This document shows, in pieces, positions 50,503 to 60,703 of a stretch of 64,000 nucleotides of DNA. The DNA is from Eutreptiella sp. 'Long Island Sound 2002' (Eukaryota; Euglenozoa; Euglenophyceae; Eutreptiales; Eutreptiaceae), in contig OZ038385.1 in the NCBI GenBank assembly GCA_964036045.1, positions 24,264,853 to 24,328,852 on the forward strand. The letters are read 5' to 3'. The translations under genes and the position numbers were made by a program. The notes below the pieces were generated by a model. It saw nothing but the letters and a program-made list of their open reading frames with translations, was not told where the DNA came from and did not search any database. Each line of letters begins with the position of its first letter. The first letter of the stretch is position 1.

Positions 50503-53480
50503 GCCGCGAGCCGCCGGACGGCGCGGAGGTCGCGCGGCTCGAGGCCATCGTCGACCCGGTGCTCCGGACCGGCTCCGGGGCCCCTGAGGCCGTGCGCTCC
50601 CGACGCTTGTACCTGCTCAAGTGCGTGGAGCGGGCCAAGGGCGTCTCGTTCGTGCGGGGGATGCTGGCGGCCAGCGACAGCGGGTGGGTGACGGAGTGGA
50701 AGACGGCCCTGGACCTCGACTTCGACCGCTTCGTCGGGGCCGCCCTCGTGCCCAAGTGGAATCCGATGGCAGAGCCGGGCCCGTCGCGGACCGCGCTCCA
50801 AGAGGCATACGCGAGCGCCAACGAACTGGTCCTGGACCTGATGAACACGGCCAGCCCCAAGAGGCTGGAGGACGCGGCGGCGGGCTGGGCTGGCAAGTCC
50901 GAACCGGAGCAGAACGTGTGGGTGGGGGCCCTGCTGCAGGCGCTTTGCCAGGAGCCGGGCCTGTGCTCTGCGCTGGAGGGCGACGTCCGGGCGGAGTGGC
51001 GCCGCGCGCTCGACGCGTGGCTCGCGACGGCGGCGTGTCTGCCGGTTGACGGGCCGACGCGGACGCTCCTGCGCGTTTTTGCCGGGGACACCGGCCCTTT
51101 GCCGGTGCCCGGGCAAGAGGACCACGCCGCCATGCGGGCCTTCGACTTGCGCGAGGGCGACAGGCAGATGGAGCAGATCATCCAGTGGCGCTTCCTGGGC
51201 CACTTGGCAGGGGCGCTGATCGCGGCGGCCCCCGGGAGTCTGCTTTCCCATCTGCGGCAGCTGATGCTGGCCCCGGCCCGGCTCGCGGGGACGTACCTGA
51301 TCGGCATGGACGAGGACATCCGGCAGAGGATATTGCAGGCGCTGCTGGACGCCGGGGAGCACATCTACCGGCACACGGAGCATTGGTACCGGTGCCCCAA
51401 CGGGCACTCCTACTTCGTCGGCGAGTGCGGCAAGACGTGGGAGGAGTCGACGTGCCCCGAGTGCGGGGCGGTCGTGGGGGGCCGGGAGCACGTGGCGGCC
51501 CGCGGCAACGTCCAGGAGACGCGGAGGGGGGACAGCTCGCCGCCGGGGTACACGCTGCCCCAGGCCGACCAGGACCCCGACAAGTTCCCGACGTTCCGGT
51601 CGGTCGGCGGGGTGCCCGCCCGCCTCATCCGCCTGCTCGTGCACGGCGCCATGCTGCTGGGGCTGTGCGCCCGCGCCGAGGCCGACCGCCCCATCCCGCG
51701 GACGTTCCGGGAGCTGGCCAACCCGGATTTCACGGACATGGGCCCCGCGGAGGCCGCGTTCGTGGCGGGGCACTTCCAGCGGGACTGGGCCCTCCTGCGG
51801 GAGATGGTGGGGAGCAACTTCGAGGATCTGGCGGCGATTCTGCATTCGGTGGTCAATGCCATGACCGCGCCCATTGACGACTCCGACTGGTCAACGCTTG
51901 ACACCCTCCGGAGGCGCGAGGCCTGGGAGAAGGAGGCGGAGGCCCGGTACTTCCGGGAGCCGTTCAAGGACGTCCCCGCCACGTGCGCGCAGCTCTACGC
52001 CCGCTGGGGCGCCCAGGAGGGCCCTTTTGTGTCGGACCTCAAAGAGAGCTATGACATCCACAACTTCAGTGCTCAGAGACGGAAGGAGCAGATGCCGAAT
52101 CTGTGGGCGTTCCGGTCCGAGGTGACCCTCGATGCCGTGCAAACGGCCCTCAGCAGCCACCCACAGCCGGAGGAGGAGTTCCCTGTGCTTTGCGCCGTCC
52201 TTCAGCAGCCTTTGTTTTCCGTGCTCGGTGTGCTGGACACGCTGCCAGGCATCTTTGAGTGGCACAATCTCATTGTCCGGCACTTCAGTCGGCGGCTGAG
52301 CCGGGAAGCAGCCAGAGAGCTCACGGTCGGCGAGCACCTGAGTGACACAAGCTTGCCCGCTGACGAACGGCAAAGGTGGGAGCTGGCCTTTGAAAGCCTG
52401 CAGCGGGCATGGCAGATTGCGATGCCGCATTGTGAGCGCTACCAATGCGAGGAAATGCCGGAGGTGTACAGAAACGCGTTGCTCGACCGCACCACCCCGT
52501 TGAGCTTCTGCATTGCGGACAAGGATGACGAGGGCGTCTGCAGCCACTTGCTCACGATGTGGCTCGTGGAACAGCACAACACCCTCATGCAAGCCGTGAG
52601 CAAAGCCAACGGCGTGATGGCCTCCGATGACATCCCGGTGGTCTCCTCACGGCTGGCAGGGCGACATGACGTGCTGCACTACGACGAGGTGCGGATGATG
52701 CTGCACGTCCGCAACCGCTGTGTGACGTACGGGGCCGGGGGCCGGCTGAAGATCGACCTGCAGCAGCTGGAGAGGCACTTGCGCGGGGAGCTGGACCGCC
52801 CCATGATTCGGCAGGAACGGCAGACGTTCCAGTGGCTGGGGCAGAAGGAGGATGGAGGTGCGCTGGGGGATTTGAAGTCAACGCTGCCCCAGAGGGACAT
52901 GCCCCCAGACATGGAGGAGCGCTTGACGGCCGACCTCACCCAGCCCGCGGTCGCCAGCAGATGTGCCCAGACAGTGCAGATCGCCATCGCCTTCATTCAG
53001 GCCTCTGGGCTCAGCATGGCCTCTGCCAGTGACCTGCAGCTCAGTGAGTACCTTGCGTCGGTGCTGAGAGACCCGTCCCCGGACACCCTCCCTTCGAGTG
53101 TCGCCCGGAGTGAAGTGCGCCTCTGCCACCTGGACGCATTCCTCCGGCTGCTGATGCAGGTCATGAACCTGGACCCAATGGAGCACGTCTGTGACAAGTA
53201 TAAAGCGGACCTCCCGCCAGACCTCGCGGAGGAGCTGAGCGCCGCCACCGCCTGCATGCCGGTGGAGGTAGATGTGCTGCTGGAGGTATTCTCCGCGATG
53301 GGCCGCGAGTACCTTACGCAGGAGTTCATGGGGGCGGGCGAGCCGATGCACAGGGTCCTTGTGCCGTACCTCGAGATTGAGGTGGAAGATGCGGTGCCTT
53401 GGGCGAACGAACATTTCCCAAAGGGATTGCTGATGATGCACTGGGTTGCGGTCTACCGGCAGATGAAGCATTCTCGCTGA
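50502..53480 (+). CDS. RNF213: RNF213/mysterin-like protein, C-terminal part with RZ zinc finger (shifted frame)
   Basis: This frame has been open since a stop at 50379, so the change from the upstream frame must lie between 50382 and 50502. It has no convincing start codon of its own (the first ATG is internal, at about 50661), so it is read as the 3' part of the same gene. It carries the RZ finger typical of RNF213: CPNGH, then GECG, then TCPEC, with cysteines at 51393, 51426, 51453 and 51462 and histidine at 51405. The spacing (0, 4, 11, 20, 23) is that of the human RZ finger as I recall it. Downstream family blocks are RLIRLLVHGAMLLG, MWLVEQHNTLMQAV, DKYKADLPPDLAEEL and a normal-looking C-terminus. 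Joined, the two parts would be about 4,700 residues, against about 5,200 in human. Confidence 0.87.
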   Translation, partial: SREPPDGAEVARLEAIVDPVLRTGSGAPEAVRSRRLYLLKCVERAKGVSFVRGMLAASDSGWVTEWKTALDLDFDRFVGAALVPKWNPMAEPGPSRTALQEAYASANELVLDLMNTASPKRLEDAAAGWAGKSEPEQNVWVGALLQALCQEPGLCSALEGDVRAEWRRALDAWLATAACLPVDGPTRTLLRVFAGDTGPLPVPGQEDHAAMRAFDLREGDRQMEQIIQWRFLGHLAGALIAAAPGSLLSHLRQLMLAPARLAGTYLIGMDEDIRQRILQALLDAGEHIYRHTEHWYRCPNGHSYFVGECGKTWEESTCPECGAVVGGREHVAARGNVQETRRGDSSPPGYTLPQADQDPDKFPTFRSVGGVPARLIRLLVHGAMLLGLCARAEADRPIPRTFRELANPDFTDMGPAEAAFVAGHFQRDWALLREMVGSNFEDLAAILHSVVNAMTAPIDDSDWSTLDTLRRREAWEKEAEARYFREPFKDVPATCAQLYARWGAQEGPFVSDLKESYDIHNFSAQRRKEQMPNLWAFRSEVTLDAVQTALSSHPQPEEEFPVLCAVLQQPLFSVLGVLDTLPGIFEWHNLIVRHFSRRLSREAARELTVGEHLSDTSLPADERQRWELAFESLQRAWQIAMPHCERYQCEEMPEVYRNALLDRTTPLSFCIADKDDEGVCSHLLTMWLVEQHNTLMQAVSKANGVMASDDIPVVSSRLAGRHDVLHYDEVRMMLHVRNRCVTYGAGGRLKIDLQQLERHLRGELDRPMIRQERQTFQWLGQKEDGGALGDLKSTLPQRDMPPDMEERLTADLTQPAVASRCAQTVQIAIAFIQASGLSMASASDLQLSEYLASVLRDPSPDTLPSSVARSEVRLCHLDAFLRLLMQVMNLDPMEHVCDKYKADLPPDLAEELSAATACMPVEVDVLLEVFSAMGREYLTQEFMGAGEPMHRVLVPYLEIEVEDAVPWANEHFPKGLLMMHWVAVYRQMKHSR

Positions 53481-53518
53481 GCAATCGTCAGCCCGCGGAC
53501 AAGGGGCCCCTGGCGCGA

Positions 53519-53768
53519 ACAGGGGTCTTCCTTCGCTGGGGGACGTATGCAGAGAGTTCATCGCAGAGGATCACAGGTACTATCTGAATTTTGTAAAGTA
53601 GGGTACTCAGCCACCTTGGCCAGAGCCCATGTGCACAGATTCATCTGCTCAGAGAACAGGGGTCTTCCTTCACTGGGGGACCTATGCAGAGAGGTCATTT
53701 GAACGGATCATACATAATGTCTGAATTTTGTGAAGCAGGGTACTCAGCCACCTTGGCCAGAGCCCAGG
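53519..53768 (+). repeat. Direct repeat (two ~112-bp copies) downstream of the RNF213-like gene
   Basis: 53519-53628 and 53656-53768 both run from AACAGGGGTCTTCCTTC to CCTTGGCCAGAGCCCA with about 85-90 percent identity, separated by about 27 bp. In one frame both copies read TGVFL.WGTYAE, so a coding origin is possible. Confidence 0.75.
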
Positions 53769-54490
53769 GGCACAATTTCAAGGGTGGGGATAAGGTGCTC
53801 GCAGTGGAGGGCTCTGAGTGCACGATCAAGTGGCAGACAGAAAAGAAAGCCAGTTCCCATTCTATTACAGATGTGTTTCTTACTGCTCTTCATAGCATTC
53901 CGAGTTCGGATAGTGCATCAGAGGCCCCTTTGTATCTGGAGTCTGAGCACGAAGCCACTGACCCAAAAACGTCCCTACGCTCAGCTGCCCAGCACAATAC
54001 CCAGACACAGGGTGATCCAGCCAAGCTTTTTCTGCTCGTTTCTTCTGAAGTACCACGTGCCACTCACGTGGCTGTGCTGCAGTGTCTGACAGCCATAGTT
54101 ATCAAATCCTTACAACCCTGCATCCCAGCACAAAATTTTGTGCATTTTCTGCGGCTTTCGCAGTCTGCCCAGTCAGTCCCAAGTTCCAGATTCCTTGCTC
54201 AGACTCTGAGAGGTGGTATTCAAGCACTACTCAGTCGGTGCACAAGTTTGCCCATAATTGCATGCTCAAGTGTTGCTCTTTCCAAATGTCTTCAGATGAT
54301 GGGTCAACATAGGCCGACCAGGGTGCACACAGGGAGGGATCCTGGTTCTGTATTTGTTTGGGTCATGTCCAAGAATCCATGGCACTCCAGCCCTTGTCCA
54401 CAACGAAGGCGTCTTGTGCATCAGTTACACAGTGACAGGTTCCCATGCCATCAAGTGGGTTGCATTATCCATCATCCTCACGTAACCTAA
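53684..54490 (+). CDS. Hypothetical protein
   Basis: A 268-codon frame begins inside the second direct-repeat copy. The N-terminal part (EFCEAGYSATLARAQGHNFKG, then SECTIKW) looks protein-like. The rest is Ser, His and Gln rich without recognised domains. The frame may continue upstream through a stop at about 53670 into the repeated segment, which would make it a broken gene. It could also be part of an old transposon. No family recognised. Confidence 0.3.
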   Translation: MQRGHLNGSYIMSEFCEAGYSATLARAQGHNFKGGDKVLAVEGSECTIKWQTEKKASSHSITDVFLTALHSIPSSDSASEAPLYLESEHEATDPKTSLRSAAQHNTQTQGDPAKLFLLVSSEVPRATHVAVLQCLTAIVIKSLQPCIPAQNFVHFLRLSQSAQSVPSSRFLAQTLRGGIQALLSRCTSLPIIACSSVALSKCLQMMGQHRPTRVHTGRDPGSVFVWVMSKNPWHSSPCPQRRRLVHQLHSDRFPCHQVGCIIHHPHVT

Positions 54491-54664
54491 AGTGTACTGC
54501 AACAGCACGTTCGGAAAGTGCATCTGGCATCAGGCAATCTTGTTGGCAGTGGTGTCATACTGGGCGTCATGTTGTCCCTAGATGCAACGCAGTGTGAATC
54601 AGTGGGTTCATGGTTGCATGTTGCCTGTAAGGGCAGGGCAGGGACGTAGGGGTAGCGTTATCCG
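54491..54664. other. Short intergenic stretch
   Basis: No gene. A segment near 54557-54590 (ACTGGGCGTCATGTTGTCCC) resembles the tail of dispersed repeat family R1. Confidence 0.35.
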
Positions 54665-54935
54665 TTATTTTTTTTTTTTTAGATGCGGAATATTTTTTTT
54701 AGAGGTTGTATTTTTTCTTAGATCTCAAAGTCTCTTCCTGAAACGTTGTTTTATTTTTTTTTAGATTTGCAGCGGATTATTTTTTAGAGAGCCATCTAAA
54801 ATTTTGATCACTTTCGACCTTCTTTTTAGATGTTTTGTATTAAATTTTAGATGTTTTGTATTTTTTTTTAGAGGTTCTATTATTTTTTAGCGCATCTAAA
54901 AAAAATATTTTCGCATCTAAAAAAAAATATTATCT
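54665..54935. repeat. T-rich cluster of TTTTTAGATG motifs with inverted ends
   Basis: TTTTTTAGATG or TTTTTTAGAGG recurs about seven times in 250 bp. At the right end the motif appears inverted twice (GCATCTAAAAAAA at about 54892 and 54913), so the whole cluster could fold back. Confidence 0.65.
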
Positions 54936-55633
54936 CCACTACCTATGGCGGGGGCATCCAGTCAATGAGAACCGACCATTGCTCTCTCCGGGGACCCGGA
55001 CCCCAAAAAAGAGCCATTCTTCTTCGTGTCCCTGCTTCATCATTTATGTATCTGGAGCAACATCTGAAGCCGCATCGATTACCAAGCCATGTGCTGTGTA
55101 ACCAGGCCATCACAGCCCACAAGGGGCAGAGCTAGACTTAGTGCAGCTCAAAAATAGAAAATAAGACTTAACAGCACGTGGATGTGATAATCCATCAATT
55201 GAAAGGGAGCAGCGAGATTGCTTGTATCAGAGTAAGCGAGAGTCCCTCACTTCAGTGCTGAGACCGCCAGAAGTAGCAGCCCAAGAGATAGCGGATACTG
55301 TGTCGGAGTAACCAGAATCGCGTGCTTCCTCCCCACTGTCAGAACCCAAATCAGACATATATTCCAAGTTGATAGAAAGCAAAATGGAGTCTGCCTGAGC
55401 AGAGTTCAGCGGCACTGTTCTGGGAGAGGCCACCGACAAGTCAATCCGCTGTGTGACATTCGTCAGGGTCGGCATACTCGGATCCGTCCGTGGACGTATT
55501 TGGGGTGGTTGTGGTGTGCACAGCGCAGAGGCTTCTTTGTGTGGTGTGTCACTGAAAGGGTCCCTGGGGGGTCCTGGCTGGCTTCAGCAGGGGGGGGGGT
55601 CGAGAACCATTCCTTAGTAATGCATCCCCAGTA
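54936..55633. other. Intergenic stretch with one short minus-strand frame
   Basis: A minus-strand frame at 55227-55475 encodes 82 residues with an acidic Ser-rich segment (SDLGSDSGEEARDSGYSD). No family recognised, so coding is uncertain. Confidence 0.3.
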
Positions 55634-56214
55634 ATGGTTAAGGGTTTCAGAAACTACAGCACTACAGTTTTTGTGGTACCCTCTCTACCCCTTCCCTTTG
55701 TCCCTGCCCTTTCTTCGCTTTCTGCATCTATTCCTCTGATGCAGAATTGTCCTTTCTCCATGCCTAAAACCTGTCATTGTGGGTATACCCAAAAATGTGC
55801 CTCTGCCAATGCTTGTTGTGCCAAAAGGTGCTGGCAGAACAAAGCTGCTGAGCAACATGAAGCTCAAACACGGGCTGCAGAACAGCATTCTACTGAAGCT
55901 GCTGGTCTTGCAAATTGTTCCACTGCTTGCTGCCATTTTCGGAGCTGCTGCCATCACTCCAGCTATGTACCAGCAACGGAGGCGTCAGCACAAGGTGAGA
56001 AAGCTGAGGAAAGGACAGGCCCCCCAAATACAAAAAAGAGGCATGCACACTTCCAAAAGATGCTCTGTTTTCAAATACAGTTGACCAATTTTTGCAGGAG
56101 AAATACATAGATTCTGATTCATCTTTGACATCTGTGGCTTCTAGTACATCTACCTCCAGTACTGGGTCTATGTCCAACTCCAGTTCTAGTCACAGCTCTG
56201 GGTCTGGGGAATAG
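55634..56214 (+). pseudogene. Unrecognised gene remnant in two overlapping frames
   Basis: One frame (55634-56110) gives a Cys-rich segment, KTCHCGYTQKC..ACCAKRCW. Another (about 55764-56084) gives a single hydrophobic helix, LLKLLVLQIVPLLAAIFGAA, followed by a basic QQRRRQHKVRKLRKG segment. A Ser-rich tail (SSTSTSSTGSMSNSSSSHSS) ends at the TAG at 56212-56214. The helix, basic and Ser-rich parts could be one small membrane protein with a frameshift near 56085. Family unknown. Confidence 0.3.
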
Positions 56215-56389
56215 GTCTTTGACTGCCCATGTGTCAAAATGTTTGCATTGCATGAAATACTTGCTCTTTCGCAGTCACCGTGATGTATGTTTTCTCAGTC
56301 AGCTTCCAATTGCCTTGTTGGGGTGATTGTCCTTGGCTGCGGATGCCCTTGTTGCTCTGTGCTCAATACAGTACCATTACTCGGTACCA

Positions 56390-56540
56390 TTACTCGGGAA
56401 CCATTACTCAGGGGGGGGGGGGGGAGGAGGTAGGGGGGGTGCCCCCCCCCCCTTTATTTGCATCCCTGTGATGAAGGCTGCACAACCCAGGGCTGTCCTT
56501 AACAAGCTGTTGGCGTTACGAAGCCCCCTCCCCCCCCCCC
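56390..56540. repeat. Short repeats and opposed G and C runs
   Basis: CAGTACCATTACTCGG is repeated in tandem near 56368-56412, followed by long G and C runs that can pair with each other. Confidence 0.5.
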
Positions 56541-56917
56541 TTAAGGACAGCTTTGGCACAACCCAAAACTGTGTCCAATGCTGTTTTCATAAATTCTGAA
56601 AAATATTGCACGACACGACGACACGGAGTAGCAGCAAAACACTTTTTTTGAACATTGTCATTGCTCAATTGCTCAAAAAGATACCGAGTTAATTGGGGTC
56701 AGAACCAAGGCCCTCGGAGACATGCGTGAAATGGCAGGCGGGTGGGCTGCACTGCTGATCCAACACCTCAAACGTCAACAACCCTCCGTAAAGTACGATG
56801 TGAAACGAAAGCAGACATCCCAAGACAAATATGAAACAAACCTTTCAGTGGAGCATGAAAGGGTCGAGTGAATGTACAACATTTTGGAGCCAAGGCATGC
56901 TCAATAGTCTGATAGCA

Positions 56918-57304
56918 CTACAAGCGCATAGCAAAAGCATCATCTCCAATCTTCAATGCCCCAGAAAGATTAGAAATTTCAAGACACGCAGACGGAGTCA
57001 GGTCCTCTAATGTAGGGCCAAGCAAAGAGAAGAGCAGCTTATCGGAGTCTAGGATGACGAGCACATTAATGATGCTCAGATTGAGACTAGCAATCAACGA
57101 TACGTATGCTGGGCTATGTTGAGAGCATTCATCGAAATGCGATACCGCTAGCATATTTGGGCTAAAGCTGGCTTTACCTGCGAAGCCGCCTGCACCCAAC
57201 CTGCCCACAAACGAATGATCAACTGAGCCAGTGCATGTAAATCTAAATTGGATGGCGAGAGCCCGTGTCCTTCTCTCTCGTGTTTTATGGACACGCTGCT
57301 TCAA
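56918..57304 (-). CDS. Hypothetical protein
   Basis: A 128-codon minus-strand frame with an ordinary, fairly hydrophobic C-terminal half (LNLSIINVLVILDSDKLL). No motif recognised. The composition is protein-like, but there is no supporting context. Confidence 0.3.
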   Translation of the reverse strand: MKQRVHKTRERRTRALAIQFRFTCTGSVDHSFVGRLGAGGFAGKASFSPNMLAVSHFDECSQHSPAYVSLIASLNLSIINVLVILDSDKLLFSLLGPTLEDLTPSACLEISNLSGALKIGDDAFAMRL

Positions 57305-57609
57305 TGCCTATTCATCTCCATGCCACACAAGTATCCCCTTCTGTTCTTACCCAGCACAAATACCCTGGTCTATCCATCCCTATGCTGCAGAAGTACCCTG
57401 TTGTTTTTGTACCTACCCCTCCTCTTGTCCAAGCACGGGCATGAACTATGCATGGAACTATGCGGACAATGCAAAGCACAATCTGTGACGGCGCCTCTGG
57501 CGCCGTATCTGCAGACAATCTGTGGCAGCGGCTTCGCCGCCGTATCCATGACAATGTACTGTGAATGAGTAGGCGTAGGTCTGTCGGTGGGCACCGATCG
57601 CTGGACTTT

Positions 57610-58190
57610 CCACTGTTCTATGGCCAAGCACGGGCCCGCCCAAGCACGAGGAACCCGTGTGATCGTTGTTTTGATGGTTTTTTCTGACCATGGTTTTTAT
57701 GGTTAGAAATTCAACACTTGGTGATTGTGTGCTGATTGTAGAGGGAAAGAGGGGCTGGGTCATGTTTGTGATGGTTCCTCTTGCTCACAACAACATCCTG
57801 ATTGGTACTGCAACCCAATGCTATCTGTTTTGCTGTGGTTTCCAGCCATGAATAAAGTTGCTATCGCTGATTTGGGTGTACATCCGATCCACTGGTGAGC
57901 ATGGGACTGCCACCATTGGCCCTGCTTAAGATGAAGCGCAAGGTTGGAAAGGGCTTCTATTCCACACCTGTTGATGGGCAGTGACTACACGAAGACCATG
58001 CAGAATTTTGCCTCGTGCGATGTGGGGGGCGATTGACTAATGCCATGTTTGTGAGAATTGTGCTTGGTGTGGGGAACGGGCAGGTTTTCTATGTGTAGTA
58101 TCTTTTTTGTGTCGCAGTTGCACGCAAGCACGGACTTGCCTAAGCACGAAGACCCCGTGTGCCCGTTGTTTTTCTGACCTTGACTGTGCT
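57610..58190. repeat. Dispersed direct repeat, two copies of about 60 bp
   Basis: CAAGCACGGGCCCGCCCAAG at about 57628 and CAAGCACGGACTTGCCTAAG at about 58123 start two related segments. Both continue through an ACCCCGTGTG-like stretch to GTTGTTTTTCTGACC. Function unknown. Confidence 0.55.
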
Positions 58191-58584
58191 TGGTCAAAGG
58201 GGGGGGGGGGGGGTTACAGCGGGGGTGGGAAGTTCTGGTGCGGCGGGGTGAAGGCGTGACATATGCACGTGGATCATGGTGATGCTCATGCAACAGAGGT
58301 CGTAAATCCTGAACTTCAGGGGCATGGGTCGCATACGCCTCAGGGCTCGCAAAGCAAGGTGCCTCTGGGGAGGGTGCTTCTGCACCTTCCAGGCCACGCT
58401 CCTGGTTTTGCTCCACGGTGTGTTGCAGCTCCTTGAGGCGCTCCTGGCACCCTTCTACCTTCTTCTCGAGGACGGTTAACCAATCCTCGTGGTCCTTAAC
58501 CTGCCCTACGATTCCCTCAGGGAAGGAACCTACCGTGGTAGGGCCCACCGGTTGCGTTGTCCTCACCCATCTCACCCGCCTCAC
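58188..58584 (-). CDS. Hypothetical coiled-coil protein
   Basis: The minus-strand frame starts MRRVRWVRTTQ and contains a heptad-like segment (WLTVLEKKVEGCQERLKELQ, then HTVEQNQ) of about 45 residues, followed by a Pro/His-rich tail. The frame stays open to 57985 through a C-run, but the tail is low in complexity and the real end is unclear. It could be a retroelement gag-like fragment or a host gene exon. Confidence 0.3.
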
Positions 58585-58589
58585 CTGTC

Positions 58590-59500
58590 AGGGTGCACTT
58601 CCAGAGGTTGTACCATCTGTAGAGGGTTTGTTATGTGCTGTGCCACTGGCGATGGAACATTCGGGTGGTCGAACGCTGCGTCATTGCATTTGATTGAAAA
58701 CAACATTGCTCTTGTTCATGTTGAATTGTGCAGGGTGTGAGGTAGGGTTCGGATGCTATCATTCAACACATGTGGGGCTAGGAGCATATGATTGTGTGCT
58801 TGCACAAATTTTGGGCTAGGGACTCATGGTTGAACAGTTGGGAACACCTGGGTGAAAACATGTACTGTCCGCGGGCTCTTTTGAAAATACCAGGTTCCGG
58901 AACAACTTTTTTTTTGCGTTAAGGACCGCCTTGGACCTCTTCTTGGAGTCTATGAAGCCCTATGACATTGTAAAGGGAGATTGCAATGATGACATATGGT
59001 CTTCCAACCCGGCACACCCTTCTGCAACGTGCTAGAGTGTGGACCACCTCCGCAGACCAGCACTACCAGCGGCATACCGAAGGATTCAGCTCTTTTCGGT
59101 GATGAGCCAATTGTGGGCATCTGAGCGCGCCGCCCACCGGGTGGAGTCGCCTCGGCATAAACGTCAGTGCTGCAAAAGGCCCGGCATCCTGGGCCAACGC
59201 CTGCCACCGGACATGGCCCCTGCAAAGCGACGAAAGCTTGTCACTCTTGAGGACCTATGGGGAATGGCACACGCGTGATCCAGCATGTCTTAACCTCCTT
59301 AAATCTTACGCATTATAGGCTTGCCATATGGCCAGGCGCTTTTGCCTACCGCATCACAGAGCCCTGTGGTATACGCATGTGAACTCTGGGTCTTTGCCAT
59401 GTGCCCCGCGTTGCGGGGATCCACTGTATCATATGCTGGAGACGCCCACTTTCCCAAGCACAGTCTTGAGTACTCTTTGAACTTGTGGAGTCAGTCAGAA
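58590..59500. other. Intergenic stretch before the LINE
   Basis: GACATATGGTCTTCCAACCC at 58991 resembles GACATGTGGTCTTCCAACCC at 59508, where the LINE coding remnant begins. This suggests a fragment of the same element family upstream. Other open frames are short and unrecognised. Confidence 0.4.
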
Positions 59501-59510
59501 AAAAAAAGAC

Positions 59511-59757
59511 ATGTGGTCTTCCAACCCGACACGTCCTTGGCAGCACGATCTTACCAGTGGTGAGTTCCTCGACCCGCTGCACGCGAATACCCAACCACCG
59601 AACCCCAGCAGTATTACACACGTATACCCCGACGAGGCCGCCCGCGACGCCTGGATGCCATATTGGTACGGCAACAAATTCCAAACATACCTTGGACATA
59701 TTACGATACGATACAAATGCCGATATCAGACCACGCCTTAGTGATGCTCGGTATTCG
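59511..59757 (+). pseudogene. LINE endonuclease (APE) C-terminal fragment
   Basis: One frame gives SSNPTRPWQHDLTSGEFLDP, then ITHVYPDEAA. After a frame change near 59645 it continues RLDAILV, then ISDHALVMLGIR (59723-59755). The R-x-D-x-I-L block and the SDH motif are the last two conserved blocks of APE-type LINE endonucleases. The Asp-His of SDH is at 59729-59734. The N-terminal catalytic blocks are absent. Confidence 0.7.
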
Positions 59758-59814
59758 CTAGCGTACCGGAGTACCTGACACCCCCCGCAGGAAACCACAG
59801 CCCTCCGTCTCTAA

Positions 59815-60703
59815 ATGGTACGCCCCCCACTTCCAACGCTTTACCAATGCCATGTCCACCCTACCCATAAAAACAACAGACCCCCCCCCCCTACATACGG
59901 CATGGCATGTATTTTCTGCTATTGCCCATCCGGCCCGACCAAGACACCACAAACACAAGCAAACACCAACAACGTCAATATGGACGGATACACCGGACCC
60001 CACGGCCCGCTTGCGGGAACTAGGAGAAGCACAGGAACAACACATGCGGAAACAAATTGGCAAACTCCGCAGAGCTGTCCACAGATCCGGATACTTTTAC
60101 AAACTGGTCAAACGATGGCGAACCGGGCTCACAGCTCAAGACACGCCACAACCACCAATAGTGGGAACACAACATGTGCTGAACCACTTTGCCGGGGACC
60201 CGTCATACGACGAGGACAATTGTCAGCGCTTGATACGGAAACACGTGCGGCATTGCACATGGAACACATAAGTACCCACATACGACGAATACATCAAGTG
60301 CCTGCGGGCGCCCAAGAACAAATCGGCCGGACCAGACGGGGTACCTCCACACCTCTCGAGACACTTGCCTGACCACATACAGAAACAACTATACCACGCT
60401 ATACTCAAAGTCTGGAAAGGACAACATATCCCAACCGCCTGGCTTCGCTCGCGCGTCGTGCTCATCTATAGAAGCACCCACGCAACTACCAATATATGTA
60501 TCCACCGCCATATACAGCATACTCGCACGCCTCATCCTGATGCGTATAGCAAAGGCCATGACCCCAGGTCTACTCAACATACAACACAGGGCGTTGCAAG
60601 GCAGAAACACCACCACACTCGCCACTAAGTTGCTGAACGACCTGCACACACAAGACGGATACGTTGCCCTACTGGACGTAGCTAAGGCCTTCCCCTCGGT
60701 CCC
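59815..60703 (+). pseudogene. LINE linker and RT fingers up to motif A
   Basis: The frame from 59852 carries a basic linker (MRKQIGKLRRAVHRSGYFYK), an in-frame TAA at 60269, and then KNKSAGPDGVPPHL, which matches the first conserved RT block. After a frame change near 60480 it reads IYSILARLILMRIAKAMTP, LLNIQHRALQGRNT and motif A VALLDVAKAFPSV, with the catalytic Asp at 60675-60677. Confidence 0.7.

Noticed and set aside
50460-50515. Small spliced intron explaining the RNF213 frame change
   Set aside because: Joining the frames needs a removed length of 2 modulo 3. The GT..AG pairs I examined starting at 50486 give 18 or 25 bases, the wrong class and too short.
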